A stretch of DNA of 6,349 bases from UBA4615 sp044360485 (GTDB lineage Bacteria > Pseudomonadota > Gammaproteobacteria > Burkholderiales > Burkholderiaceae_E), in contig JBIKKG010000213.1 of the NCBI GenBank assembly GCA_044360485.1, positions 1 through 6,349 on the forward strand, written 5' to 3'. Shown one piece after another: positions 5,701-6,349 of the stretch (position 1 is the stretch's first letter; each line of letters begins with the position of its first letter). The position numbers and the translations under genes were made by a program. The notes below the pieces were generated by a model that ran no database searches, was not told the origin of the DNA, and saw nothing but the letters and a program-made list of their open reading frames with translations.

Positions 5701-6349
5701 TCAGGCCATCGGTGCCGCGGTATTGGCAGCGATCAGAGAATCCGTACCGGCCTGCTCCTGCACCGCATCGGAGGCATTCTGGAGCGCCTTGCTGACCGCC
5801 TCCTGATCGTCCTTGGCTGAGGCAATGAACATGTCCATCATCTGCTGCATCTGAGTCATCAGTGACAGGATGCTTTTGAGTTCAGCCTGAGCCAGGGTGG
5901 CGTCGCGCTTACTCACCGCAAGGCTGATGTCGGTTGTCGCCTTGCCCACCGAGGCACCCGCCTCGACCATGTTCACGCCGCTTCTGACGCGGCTGACCAT
6001 CGCTTTGGCCTGGATGACTTTCTCGGTCAGTTCGACCGATTCGCTGACCACTTTCCCGGCCTTGGCAAACCGGTTGGCCATGACCGCCAGGCCGACGCCC
6101 GGAATGGCGGCACCGGCCACAATGCCCACCACGATGTCGGTGACTGCATTGGCGATGCCCTTGACGAGTTTGGCGGTTTCTTCGTCTGCACCGAATACTT
6201 CAGTGGCGACCCAGGCAGCCAGCTTGCCGATCGGGTTCCAGTCGATAGGCTCCTGACCATTGGCCACCCGAACCTCGTTGACCACCTCCATCACCACGCC
6301 GGCGGTCAGGTAGGCCCCAGCCGCCATGAGCCCCACCCCAGCCAGTGCG
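5701..6349 (-). CDS. sctE: T3SS major translocator SctE (YopB/SipB/BopB-like), 5' part outside the window
   Basis: SctE is the larger hydrophobic translocator that inserts in the host membrane and forms the pore with SctB. Only 215 codons of the C-terminal part are present; the frame is open through the right edge (ALAGVGLMAAGAYLTAG), so the in-frame GTG at 6336 is internal, not a start. Two hydrophobic regions are visible: the edge segment (about 1-23 of the visible part) and IANAVTDIVVGIVAGAAIPG (about 69-88) continuing to AVMANRF, separated by a polar loop with PIDWNPIGKLAAW. This spacing fits the paired membrane helices of YopB/SipB. A helical tail follows, with AELKSILSLMTQMQQMMDMF (about 154-173) and a Gln/Ala-rich end, like the amphipathic C-terminus of SctE proteins. 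The call is based on architecture plus the neighbouring SctB and SycD-type chaperone; fold-level search of the full gene would settle it. Confidence 0.77.
   Translation of the reverse strand, partial: ALAGVGLMAAGAYLTAGVVMEVVNEVRVANGQEPIDWNPIGKLAAWVATEVFGADEETAKLVKGIANAVTDIVVGIVAGAAIPGVGLAVMANRFAKAGKVVSESVELTEKVIQAKAMVSRVRSGVNMVEAGASVGKATTDISLAVSKRDATLAQAELKSILSLMTQMQQMMDMFIASAKDDQEAVSKALQNASDAVQEQAGTDSLIAANTAAPMA

Noticed and set aside
4544..5806. A 420-codon open frame on the plus strand, antisense to the whole 381-aa gene
   Set aside because: Its translation is rich in His, Arg, Gln and Asp without any domain-like pattern. GC-rich third positions keep antisense frames open, and the minus-strand frame fits the operon spacing and has translocator-like composition.
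6336..6336. GTG at 6336 as the start of the right-edge gene
   Set aside because: The frame continues open to the edge with a hydrophobic segment that is part of the same membrane helix, so the gene clearly begins outside the window.
1..6349. Mobile elements, CRISPR arrays, tRNA or rRNA
   Set aside because: No transposase-like frame, spaced direct repeats or recognisable RNA gene was seen; coding genes fill nearly the entire window.

Overview
The window lies inside a type III secretion system (T3SS) gene cluster of a GC-rich (estimated above 60 %) Gram-negative bacterium. Every gene I can support is on the minus strand, so transcription runs from the right edge towards the left edge. The gene order recalls the Bordetella Bsc cluster (translocators, TPR chaperone, then SctI-J-K-L) and the hrpB1-hrpB2-hrcJ-hrpB4-hrpB5 order of Ralstonia and Xanthomonas. 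The SctJ sequence is closest, by eye, to the Ysc type. A betaproteobacterium is a reasonable guess, but nothing in the window fixes the taxonomy.

The right half (6349 to about 3136) is the translocon block. It holds the C-terminal 215 codons of a hydrophobic translocator (SctE/YopB-like), an unrecognised 381-aa protein, a second translocator (SctB/YopD/IpaC-like) and an SycD/LcrH-type TPR chaperone. A second small TPR protein (3146-2715) overlaps the chaperone gene and bridges to the next block. It sits where HrpB1, or the YscG needle co-chaperone, sits in other systems.

An 87-nt gap (2714-2628), the longest non-coding stretch here, contains a small hairpin. The left half is the basal-body and sorting-platform block: SctI (inner rod), SctJ (inner-membrane ring lipoprotein), SctK and SctL (cytoplasmic sorting platform). 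These four are chained by 4-nt stop/start overlaps (GTGA, ATGA, ATGA). sctL runs off the left edge with only a few residues missing, and has no stop codon in the window.

Together the genes encode two parts of one machine. SctJ, SctI, SctK and SctL build and feed the export conduit. SctE and SctB are secreted last to form the pore in the host membrane, held before secretion by the TPR chaperone. The needle (SctF), ATPase (SctN), export gate (SctR-V) and secretin (SctC) genes are not in the window. The main unexplained item is the 381-aa protein between the two translocators, which looks like an additional secreted, membrane-active component. I see no mobile element, tRNA, rRNA or CRISPR.
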